Source: Devosia crocina (GTDB lineage Bacteria; Pseudomonadota; Alphaproteobacteria; Rhizobiales; Devosiaceae). From it: a stretch of 64,000 bases of DNA. This document shows, one piece after another, positions 51,879 to 58,281 of this stretch. Made by a program: the position numbers and the translations under genes. Numbering within the stretch: the stretch's first letter is position 1; the number at the start of each line of letters is the position of its first letter. Below the pieces are notes generated by a model. That model did no database searches. It was not told the origin of the DNA and worked only from the letters and a program-made list of their open reading frames with translations. The stretch is from NCBI RefSeq assembly GCF_900116545.1, contig NZ_FPCK01000001.1, forward strand, positions 1,899,999 through 1,963,998, given 5' to 3'.

Positions 51879-52496
51879 ATGGCAAACCGACTAAAGCAAC
51901 TCCGCGAGGCCCGCGGCTGGACACACCAGCAAGCCGCCGACCACATGGGCGTTTCACGAAGCCAATTCATCAAGCTAGAGCGCGGCGAGCGGCGACTGAC
52001 CGAGCAGTATATCGATCAGGCAAGCAGCGCCTTCGCTGTGCCGCCGGCGGAGATCATCGAAGACCAGACGGAGCACAGGATTGTACCGCTCATGGGTGAG
52101 ATCGGAGCGGGCGCGGAAATCTCGCCAGATTATGAGCAGGTGCCAGAGGGGGGCCTAGAGCAGATCGAGGTGCCGTTCTATTTGCCCGATGACATGGTGG
52201 CCTTTCGTGTCAAAGGGGATTCCATGTTGCCGCGATACGACGAAGGCGACGTGATCGTCGTCTGGCGTGAGCAGCGCCGAGCGACAAGCAGCTTCCTTGG
52301 GGAGGAAGTTGCAGTGCGGACACGCTCTGGCAACCGATACCTCAAAACACTCCAGCGGGCCGGAGCACGGGGCTACAATCTTGCATCGTGGAATGCCCGA
52401 CTGATCGAGAACGTAGAAATTGAATGGATTGGGGAGATCTATGTCACTATTCGGGCCGCGCAGCTGCGCCGTACATTCAAAGCGGCACTTGCTTAG
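51879..52496 (+). CDS. CI-like S24-family phage repressor
   Basis: 205 aa from ATG 51879 with GGAAGG 8 nt upstream. The N-terminal XRE helix-turn-helix is QLREARGWTHQQAADHMGVS. The C-terminal domain is an S24/LexA-type peptidase: GDSMLPRYDEGD has the nucleophilic Ser and NRYLKTLQ the Lys. MGEIGAGAEI near residue 75 is a possible autocleavage region (Ala-Gly). Cleavage would make the prophage SOS-inducible. The TagO-like gene overlaps its 3' end. Confidence 0.92.
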   Translation: MANRLKQLREARGWTHQQAADHMGVSRSQFIKLERGERRLTEQYIDQASSAFAVPPAEIIEDQTEHRIVPLMGEIGAGAEISPDYEQVPEGGLEQIEVPFYLPDDMVAFRVKGDSMLPRYDEGDVIVVWREQRRATSSFLGEEVAVRTRSGNRYLKTLQRAGARGYNLASWNARLIENVEIEWIGEIYVTIRAAQLRRTFKAALA

Positions 52497-53100
52497 ATGC
52501 GTCTATATCGCCTCAGCAGTAGCGATGACAGCGCCAACGAGCGCCCAGCCGATTGACACCGCTCGCGCTTGCACACTCGAACGTGAGCCCCTTACCCGCC
52601 TCGCTTGTTACGACAGCATCTATATGCCCGCAAAGGTATCGGAGCCGTCAGTAAACAACGCATGGTCGCACCGGACCAGCACTTCACCCATAGACGACAG
52701 TAAGGAAGTGCAACTCACGGTTAAGTCTTCGGAGCCCGTCTCGGGACGATATCGAGACCACGATCGCGCCAGCCTGATCTTGCGTTGTCAGGAAAATACC
52801 ACTGCCGCGGTAATCTATTTCGGCGGCGCCTTTGTAGCCGACTCTGGCGACTACGGACGCATTACCTACCGCATTGATAGGCAACCTGCGACTGAGCGAA
52901 CTTGGGTTGCATCGACCAGCAATCAGCACTTGGGATTGTGGAGTGGAGGAGCATCTATCCCTTTCATCAAGTCGCTTTTTGGCGGGCAGAAGATGATAGT
53001 CCGAGCCACACCATTCAACGAGAATCCAATCGTGCTTGAGTTCGATATCTCGGGCGTTGAGGCGGCCGTGGAAGAACTGCGCGCCACTTGCGCCTGGTAG
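52441..53100 (+). CDS. TagO/VasI-like exported protein, encoded with ci
   Basis: 219 aa from ATG 52441, with GGGGAG 5 nt upstream. A signal peptide ends near residue 35 (APTSAQ). Then comes the family pattern CTLEREPLTRLACYDSIY, LILRCQENTTAAVIYFGG, ITYRIDRQPAT and a terminal ELRATCAW. This is the TagO/VasI-like domain, named after type VI secretion but also frequent in phages and other exported proteins. It overlaps ci by 56 nt and so should be expressed in lysogens, as a possible conversion or envelope-modifying gene. Confidence 0.78.
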   Translation: MSLFGPRSCAVHSKRHLLRCVYIASAVAMTAPTSAQPIDTARACTLEREPLTRLACYDSIYMPAKVSEPSVNNAWSHRTSTSPIDDSKEVQLTVKSSEPVSGRYRDHDRASLILRCQENTTAAVIYFGGAFVADSGDYGRITYRIDRQPATERTWVASTSNQHLGLWSGGASIPFIKSLFGGQKMIVRATPFNENPIVLEFDISGVEAAVEELRATCAW

Positions 53101-53101
53101 C

Positions 53102-53142
53102 TTCCCCAGTTTGGGGTTGATTTGTTACCCATATTGGGGAAT
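53102..53142. promoter_or_regulatory. Second CI/Cro operator pair, before the rightward early operon
   Basis: TTCCCCAGTTTGGGGTT (53102-53118) and GTTACCCATATTGGGGAAT (53124-53142). Cores CCCCA-GTT-TGGGG and ACCCA-TAT-TGGGG match the pair at 51803-51846, centres 23 bp apart. They precede the first early gene at 53175 and should repress it in lysogens. Confidence 0.8.
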
Positions 53143-53174
53143 ATTGCCTTCTAGTTTTACTACTGGAGGGCACA

Positions 53175-53624
53175 ATGCCTGCTACCCCACTCAGCCGCGC
53201 CGATGCGCTCGCAACCCTATCCCTGCTCTCGGCCGAGCCGCCCCGCTCCATTGCTGAAAGCCTGGCCGATGTCTTTGTCAGCAATGACCAGGAAGGCCGC
53301 GTCACCGTTCGCCCCGATCTCTACCGCGCCGGTTTCTCCGATGAGGAGATCGATGCTCACCAGGCCGAGGCTGTCCAGATCGCCGGGCGCCGGCAGCGGA
53401 ACGCATCCACCCGCGATGTAAACACCGCCCGGCAAAAGAGCATCGAGGAAATCACCGCCGAAATGGCCGAGGCGATCCTCGCCAACATGCCGCCTGACAT
53501 CCTCCTGGTCTCCGACCTGCAGGGCCGCGGCCACTCCACGCGAAACATCGACTTCTGCCTGCCCCGCGCCAAAGCCATCGCCGCCACCCAGTTCGCCCAA
53601 CGCGCCGCCGGAGGGCTGCAGTAA
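53175..53624 (+). CDS. First rightward early protein, unknown
   Basis: 149 aa, helical; begins MPATPLSRADALATLSLLSAEPP and has IEEITAEMAEAILANMPPDI in the second half. GGAGG lies upstream of ATG 53175. No DNA-binding motif is clear. Follows the second operator pair, so it is repressed by CI. Antitermination or antagonist roles are common at this place, but nothing in the sequence demonstrates one. Confidence 0.7.
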   Translation: MPATPLSRADALATLSLLSAEPPRSIAESLADVFVSNDQEGRVTVRPDLYRAGFSDEEIDAHQAEAVQIAGRRQRNASTRDVNTARQKSIEEITAEMAEAILANMPPDILLVSDLQGRGHSTRNIDFCLPRAKAIAATQFAQRAAGGLQ

Positions 53625-53821
53625 TGGCCGCTCCGACCAATGAGACCATGGTTGTCGAACTCGTCGCCCGCATCGCGCGCGTCCTCGACCTCGCAGAGTG
53701 CAGCTGCATCGACTCCCTGACCAACCGCGTCAAGCTCGCTGAAGGTCGCGAAGCTCTCACCGATATCGCCGGCTTCTTCGACATCGAAGCGCCTAAGGCC
53801 AAATTGGTGGAGCGCGCGTGA
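53624..53821 (+). CDS. Small early protein
   Basis: 65 aa; MVVELVARIARVLDLAECSC near the start, then helical. Its ATG overlaps the previous stop as TAATG. Unknown; context only. Confidence 0.65.
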   Translation: MAAPTNETMVVELVARIARVLDLAECSCIDSLTNRVKLAEGREALTDIAGFFDIEAPKAKLVERA

Positions 53822-54111
53822 TGGCCAAAGAGAAAACAAGAACGCTGCTCGTCGTGCTGGAGCTTCCCGTCCGCGCCATGACTGATGAGGAGTGGGAATA
53901 CGCCTGGGAAGAATGCGGGCACGACGAACAAAAGATCGATGGTCCAGGTCCGCAAGACACGCTGCAAGAGGTCGGCGCATCAGACCTTTCTGACGCTATT
54001 GCCGGCGCACTGAACAGCGCCAACAATCAGGAGATGCTCGCTGGTACGGGCCTCTTCATCCACACTGATGATGCGCGTGTTCTATCGTCGGCATGGAAGG
54101 AGGGCGAGTGA
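53821..54111 (+). CDS. Small early protein, acidic
   Basis: 96 aa, strongly acidic (EEWEYAWEECGHDEQKIDGPGPQ). Start ATG 53821 by TGATG coupling. Could be a DNA mimic by composition, but this is only a thought; no fold recognised. Confidence 0.65.
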   Translation: MAKEKTRTLLVVLELPVRAMTDEEWEYAWEECGHDEQKIDGPGPQDTLQEVGASDLSDAIAGALNSANNQEMLAGTGLFIHTDDARVLSSAWKEGE

Positions 54112-54299
54112 TGCCCATCCTCGACCTGATCCGCGCCCTGATCCTCGTGGACGGCTGGAGCTATTGCGGCCCCTTTGCCGACCCGCCGCCGGCTCCGGCC
54201 GGCTTCACCCTCGAAACCCGCACCGATGGCTTCCTCGGCATCGTTACGCACTATCGCTTCGTGCCTGCAATGGAGGCCATCTGCCATGCCGGTCTCTGA
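54111..54299 (+). CDS. Small early protein
   Basis: 62 aa: MPILDLIRALILVDGWSY, then GPFADPPPAPAGFTLETRT. Coupled by TGATG; a GGAGGG sits about 11 nt upstream of the ATG. Its C terminus overlaps the next micro-gene. Unknown. Confidence 0.6.
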   Translation: MPILDLIRALILVDGWSYCGPFADPPPAPAGFTLETRTDGFLGIVTHYRFVPAMEAICHAGL

Positions 54300-54369
54300 A
54301 ATCCTCTTTGCGGTGACGCTGCTCTTTGTCCCGCCCATCATCGCCATTGTCGTTTTGGGGTTCTTCTGA
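54286..54369 (+). CDS. 27-residue membrane micro-protein
   Basis: Predicted product MPVSEILFAVTLLFV plus PPIIAIVVLGFF, one hydrophobic helix. The ATG at 54286 has TGGAGG upstream and its stop overlaps the next gene (TGATG). Too short for homology; gene context is the support. Confidence 0.5.
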   Translation: MPVSEILFAVTLLFVPPIIAIVVLGFF

Positions 54370-54962
54370 TGGCCATCGATCTCCAGCAATTCTGCGCCAA
54401 CAATGATCAGGCCTGCTTCGGACGAGATTACTTGCTCCGCCCGATACACGTGGGCGACTGGTCGTTGGCCTCCAACGGCCACATTGCTGTCCGTGTACCC
54501 CGCGCTGCGGGCAGCGATGTCACGCCGGATGTTCCGCAAAGTGTCTTGAGCATCTTCGACGACCACAGCACCGAGGACGCGGGAGAACTTCCCCTGTTTA
54601 CGCCGCCTATCGGCGAGTGTGACTGCACCCGGTGCGGCGGCACAGGAATCGATGAAGACGACGATTATGGGGGTGTTACAAAGTCGACCTGCGATATCTG
54701 CGAGGGCACCGGCAAGATACCGCTTCTCCACGTCACATCGATCGAGATCAACGAGACGATCATGGCCGCACGCTACCTCCAGCAGATCCGCGCGCTGCCG
54801 TTTCCCAAACTTGCCTATGGCTTCTGGCCGGGGCGCCATGACCCCGAGCGCCCGCAACAGCGAGTTCATTTCGCATTTGAGGGCGGCATCGGCCTGTTGA
54901 TGCCTTTGCGCCGCCCCTACGCCACACACTTTCAGCTAAGCCGCCCAGGTGCAGCATCATGA
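54369..54962 (+). CDS. Early phage protein with DnaJ-like zinc-finger repeat
   Basis: 197 aa. CTRCGGTGIDEDD and CDICEGTGKIPL are two CxxCxGxG units as in the DnaJ/Hsp40 zinc finger, here without a J domain. The N-terminal domain (LRPIHVGDWSLASNGHIAVRVPRA) is unidentified. Binds zinc by inference and might act as an adaptor. Confidence 0.75.
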   Translation: MAIDLQQFCANNDQACFGRDYLLRPIHVGDWSLASNGHIAVRVPRAAGSDVTPDVPQSVLSIFDDHSTEDAGELPLFTPPIGECDCTRCGGTGIDEDDDYGGVTKSTCDICEGTGKIPLLHVTSIEINETIMAARYLQQIRALPFPKLAYGFWPGRHDPERPQQRVHFAFEGGIGLLMPLRRPYATHFQLSRPGAAS

Positions 54963-55525
54963 CCGCGTTCACTCAACCCATGCCGTCAGGCGTCCTGTTT
55001 GACCTTGAAGATCCGCGCCCCGAAATGGTCCGGCTTAGCGATATCGTGCACCACCTGGTCCGGCTCAATCGCTGGAACGGCAATATCGAGCCGGTCAGCT
55101 ACACCATTGCCCAGCATAGCCTGGCAACGGCGCAGGCCTGCACCTTGATCGAGGCCCGCCCCTATTGCCTGCTGCACAACGCCCCCGCCGCCTATACCGG
55201 CGAGCTGCGCACTGCTGTTAAACTTTGGGCTGTCGACAAGGGCGCTGATTTCACCGCCCTTGAAAAGCGCATCCTCTATACCGCGATCTTGCCCGCCTTC
55301 GGCCTCGCGCCGCCAACGGACGCAATCGCTCTGGCTGTCGACAAAGCGGCCCAGATCGCCGCCGCCACCGAACTGCGCGACATGGTGGCAGGCAAGCCGC
55401 CCGCCTGGCACCCCAACGCCCAGCCGCTCAAAACACGGCTGAAATTCACGCCAGCCATCAAGATCGAGGAGCAATTCCGCCTCGCCCTCGAAGGCGCCCT
55501 GCGCCCATTCGGCAAGGTGGCGTGA
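54959..55525 (+). CDS. HD-fold phage protein with degenerate catalytic site
   Basis: 188 aa related to YfbR-type 5'-deoxynucleotidases. VSYTIAQHSLATAQAC has the first His (53), but CLLHNAPAAYTGEL has Asn74 where HD proteins have Asp, and the distal KAAQIAAATEL has Ala where the ligand Asp is expected. So metal-dependent hydrolysis should be lost. N-terminal FDLEDPRPEMVRLSDIVHHL is typical of phage HD proteins. Could be a pseudoenzyme, for example a nucleotide-binding decoy. Confidence 0.78.
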   Translation: MTAFTQPMPSGVLFDLEDPRPEMVRLSDIVHHLVRLNRWNGNIEPVSYTIAQHSLATAQACTLIEARPYCLLHNAPAAYTGELRTAVKLWAVDKGADFTALEKRILYTAILPAFGLAPPTDAIALAVDKAAQIAAATELRDMVAGKPPAWHPNAQPLKTRLKFTPAIKIEEQFRLALEGALRPFGKVA

Positions 55526-55602
55526 TGGACCCGTCTCTGATCTTCGCCTTCATCTGCATTGCCGGCGCCGCTGTTGGCTTTGCCATCAATAAACGGCCTT
55601 GA
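55525..55602 (+). CDS. 25-residue membrane micro-protein
   Basis: MDPSLIFAFICIAGAAVGFA then INKRP: one hydrophobic helix and a basic end, positive-inside. Start coupled to the HD gene stop (TGATG). Supported by context only. Confidence 0.5.
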   Translation: MDPSLIFAFICIAGAAVGFAINKRP

Positions 55603-55604
55603 TC

Positions 55605-55868
55605 ATGAGCGAACCGCTTCGCGCCCGAGATCAGCGCTTGGCGCCACGTGGGCTTAACCGGGAGCAGGCTGCAGCCTATATCGGCATCAGCGCCAGCACC
55701 TTCGACAAGCTGGTCGAGGCTGGCGCCATGCCGCGCCCACGCATGGCCGAGACGCGCAAGATCTGGGACATTCACGAAATCGACCGCGCCTTTGACGAGT
55801 TGCCGCACGAAGGCGCTTCCCTCATGGCGGCTAATCAGGCAGGGTCCGCGGTCAGCGATTGGAACTGA
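55605..55868 (+). CDS. xis: Excisionase-like HTH protein (AlpA/MerR type)
   Basis: 87 aa from ATG 55605. LNREQAAAYIGISASTFDKLVEAGAMPRPRM is the winged helix-turn-helix of AlpA/Xis proteins. Its position immediately before int, on the same strand, fits directionality control of excision. Confidence 0.8.
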   Translation: MSEPLRARDQRLAPRGLNREQAAAYIGISASTFDKLVEAGAMPRPRMAETRKIWDIHEIDRAFDELPHEGASLMAANQAGSAVSDWN

Positions 55869-55870
55869 CC

Positions 55871-56998
55871 GTGGGCCCCTCCGTGAAGCTCGAATTCAAT
55901 ATCAAAGGTCTGGTCTATGACCCTGATCATCGCGGCAACGACCGTTACTACTTCCGGCGCAAGGGCCAGAAGAAGATCCGCATCCACTCTGCCCCCAACA
56001 CCGAGGCCTTCCGCGAGGAAGTCCGCTGCGCCGAGCTGGGCATTCCGTTTTCGGGCGATGCGCCCAAGCCCGCGATAAAGCCAAGCATCAAAGCCAAGCC
56101 CGGCTCGCTCAAGTGGCTGGCGCTGGAGTTCCTGCGCCGCAACCGGGATAGCTGGAGCGAAGCCTACGGCAACACCATCGAGGGCGTTCTCACCGAGATC
56201 TGCGACAGCGCGACCCTCTCGGCCAATGGAACGCGCAATGGCGATCTGACCTATGCTGGCATGCAGCTCAAGCACGTCGCCCAGCTGCGCGACGAGAAGT
56301 CGGCACTCCCCAACGCCGCCAACCGCCGCGTTAAGACGATCAGCGCCATGTATAATTGGGCCATCGGCGCCGGCATCGCGACAAACAATCCGGCCGACAA
56401 GTGCCCCAAGCTCAAAGTGAAGAGCGAAGGCTTCCACACTTGGACGATTGACGAGATCAGAAAATATCAGGAGCGGCATGCACCCGGCACAAAAGCCGAC
56501 CTCGCGCTGCGCATCTTCCTCTTCACCGGCTTCCGCAAGGGCGATGCTGCGATCTTCAACCGCCGCCATGTCTACGAGGCTGAGGGCGAGCGGCGCATCC
56601 GCTTGACACCGAACAAGACCAAAGGCTCGAGCGGCGTCACCGTCGACATTCCCCTGCTCGGCCCTTTAGCCGACGCGATCGACAATCTACCGAAAACGCA
56701 GCTAACGATTCTGCAGACGGAACACGATCGCCCCTATACCGCAAACGGTTTGGGAAACGCGATGCGCGACTGGTGCGACCAGGCAGGCCTGCGCCATTGC
56801 AGCGCTCACGGCCTGCGCAAGGCCGGAGCCGTGATTGCCGCCGAATCTGGCGCGACTTCGCAGCAGCTTCAAGCCATCTTCGGATGGACCACATCGGCCC
56901 AAGCCGACCACTACACCCGCGCCGCCTCTCGCAAAAAGCTGGCGACCGATGGGGCCAAGCTGATCACGCTAACCGAAATGAAGGTTCGGCGTTCATGA
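55871..56998 (+). CDS. int: Tyrosine-recombinase integrase
   Basis: 375 aa from GTG 55871 (TTG 55859 possible). The SAM-like core-binding domain (residues 85-190) is followed by the catalytic domain: Arg in LFTGFRKGDAA, Lys in TPNKTKGSS, HGLRKAGA (His-x-x-Arg), GWTTSAQADHYTRA with the nucleophilic Tyr. Length is normal. The gene ends 615 bp before attR, and the downstream MtlR-like gene overlaps it as ATGA. Confidence 0.93.
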   Translation: MGPSVKLEFNIKGLVYDPDHRGNDRYYFRRKGQKKIRIHSAPNTEAFREEVRCAELGIPFSGDAPKPAIKPSIKAKPGSLKWLALEFLRRNRDSWSEAYGNTIEGVLTEICDSATLSANGTRNGDLTYAGMQLKHVAQLRDEKSALPNAANRRVKTISAMYNWAIGAGIATNNPADKCPKLKVKSEGFHTWTIDEIRKYQERHAPGTKADLALRIFLFTGFRKGDAAIFNRRHVYEAEGERRIRLTPNKTKGSSGVTVDIPLLGPLADAIDNLPKTQLTILQTEHDRPYTANGLGNAMRDWCDQAGLRHCSAHGLRKAGAVIAAESGATSQQLQAIFGWTTSAQADHYTRAASRKKLATDGAKLITLTEMKVRRS

Positions 56999-57519
56999 CA
57001 GAAAATGCTGACACATCTGAGGAACTGCATGCGCTGTTCCGCGCTTTCGGCGCCAGCATAGAAACTGTGATGAGTGAGCAAAAGACCGCAAGCCCTAGAG
57101 CAACGATTATGCTCTCAATGGCAATGATCGAAACCGCAATCGAGCACACTCTCAGACTGTTTCTAGCGCCTTGCCCTGCTACCGATACACTCCTGAACCC
57201 GCTCAAGAACGGCGCACTCGGCAGCTTTGCACCGCGCGTTGATATGTGCGTCTCTCTTGGACTGATTCCTGAGAAACTGGCCCAAGCCAGCAAATGGATG
57301 GCGCACATCCGTAACGATTATGCTCACAAGATCCACGTAGAGACCGCACAAATGGAGCACGTCAAAAAGCTTCGCGCTGCGGCTGCTGCCGTGGGTATAG
57401 GGGTATCGACCCTGACTTTCCACGGCGGATATCAATCGGTCAGCGGCATGATTGCAATGCGAATCGCGGGTGAATGGGTAGCGATTAGCCGAGAAGCGCA
57501 ACGCAAAATAAAAACGTGA
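56995..57519 (+). CDS. MtlR/HEPN-like protein coupled to the integrase
   Basis: 174 aa. SPRATIMLSMAMIETAIEHTLRL, NPLKNGALGSFAPRVDM and MAHIRNDYAHKIH resemble the mannitol-operon repressor MtlR, a member of the HEPN-fold superfamily; the R-x4-H motif is RNDYAH. Its ATG overlaps the int stop (ATGA), so it is translated with int. No mannitol genes are nearby, so a sugar-operon role is unlikely; a defence or toxin-like function is a guess. Confidence 0.75.
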   Translation: MTENADTSEELHALFRAFGASIETVMSEQKTASPRATIMLSMAMIETAIEHTLRLFLAPCPATDTLLNPLKNGALGSFAPRVDMCVSLGLIPEKLAQASKWMAHIRNDYAHKIHVETAQMEHVKKLRAAAAAVGIGVSTLTFHGGYQSVSGMIAMRIAGEWVAISREAQRKIKT

Positions 57520-57576
57520 AGTGAGACACCCCATTCCGAAAAGCTAATGATTTCAACAAGCCGAAATGGTCTCACT
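57519..57576. repeat. Inverted repeat next to attR (candidate integrase arm sites)
   Basis: AAGTGAGAC (57519-57527) and GTCTCACT (57569-57576), with related flanks ACCCCATTCCG and CGAAATG. The same AGTGAGAC core is inverted at 15343-15376, near the other prophage end. Confidence 0.55.
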
Positions 57577-57615
57577 CGATGCCTAACCCACTGATTTGAC
57601 TAAAAAGGTCAATGT

Positions 57616-57631
57616 CTGTCGGGATCGCCAC
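57616..57631 (+). other. attR core
   Basis: CTGTCGGGATCGCCAC, identical to the 3' end of tRNA-Arg at 15282-15297. Confidence 0.9.
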
Positions 57632-58281
57632 TCCTCCTGTGTTGAATTGCGATTGGTTTTGACCAGAAGGCACTTTTGCCGCCCAAATCGATTGGGTTTA
57701 TCTCAGTTTTGCGGGTACTTCGGACCCTTTCTAATGGTTTGGACCAGAACGGCGATTTTGGTATTATTGCGTGGACGTGAACTCCACGATTTGGTGAGCC
57801 ATCTACCTGCTCCATCTCTCGTTAGTGTCGCTGGTGAGACCGAACAGCCTGTTGGGAACTCTGCACGTGGGCGAGCAGCCTTGAGCCGTTATGGGTTAAG
57901 GCGTTCGGAAAACCGTCTAGGTCTGTGCACGCTCCAATAGGATGTGCGCAGATTGCTGTGGGCAGATCAGGCAGATTAGGGGTGGCTTGCGGACAGGCAG
58001 CTTTCGGCTGCGAAGTCTCAAGAACGGATGCTTGCAGCCTATCTTAGTTGCCCCACCCACAGTCAACCCTGTGCCAGCAGACCGGCGAATCAATTCCCTC
58101 TCAGGTCACCAAGACACGACTTTGCCGTCATAGCCCCAGTGGACACCGCTCATCTCCAGTGTCGCGCTGTCGATGACCTGGCGCATGCCGCTGACGGCCT
58201 CTTCGGCGTCAGATCGCCGTTGTCTGGAGACCGGCGGCGTCCGGGTGAAAAGGGGACTGTCCGCTCTAGGTTACTGGCAGC
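57632..58281. other. 650-bp host region without a supported gene
   Basis: Several open frames exist on both strands but none has a good ribosome site, codon pattern or recognisable product. The region holds a near-palindrome CCCAAATCGATTGGG around 57683 and a pair of similar 25-mers (separate entry). It may be decayed DNA beside the integration site. Confidence 0.5.
57655..57760. repeat. Imperfect 25-bp direct repeat right of attR
   Basis: GGTTTTGACCAGAAGGCACTTTTG at 57655-57678 and GGTTTGGACCAGAACGGCGATTTTG at 57736-57760, about 81 bp apart. Shared block GACCAGAA-GGC--TTTTG. Confidence 0.4.

Larger units (their letters stand above)
15282..57631. mobile_element. Integrated siphovirus-type prophage (about 42.3 kb)
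   Basis: Bounded by a 16-bp direct repeat, one copy at the 3' end of tRNA-Arg and one just outside the integrase end. It contains every module expected of a temperate HK97-capsid siphophage: integrase/excisionase, CI/Cro switch, replication, methylation, terminase, head, tail, fibre and lysis. No structural gene appears broken, so it may be inducible. Confidence 0.93.

Noticed and set aside
51870..51882. Third full CI operator at the ci start
   Set aside because: Only a half-site is present (GTTCCCCACATGG); it lacks the TGGGG arm.
57596..57940. 114-residue open frame crossing attR
   Set aside because: No ribosome site, spans the att core and has no recognisable domain.
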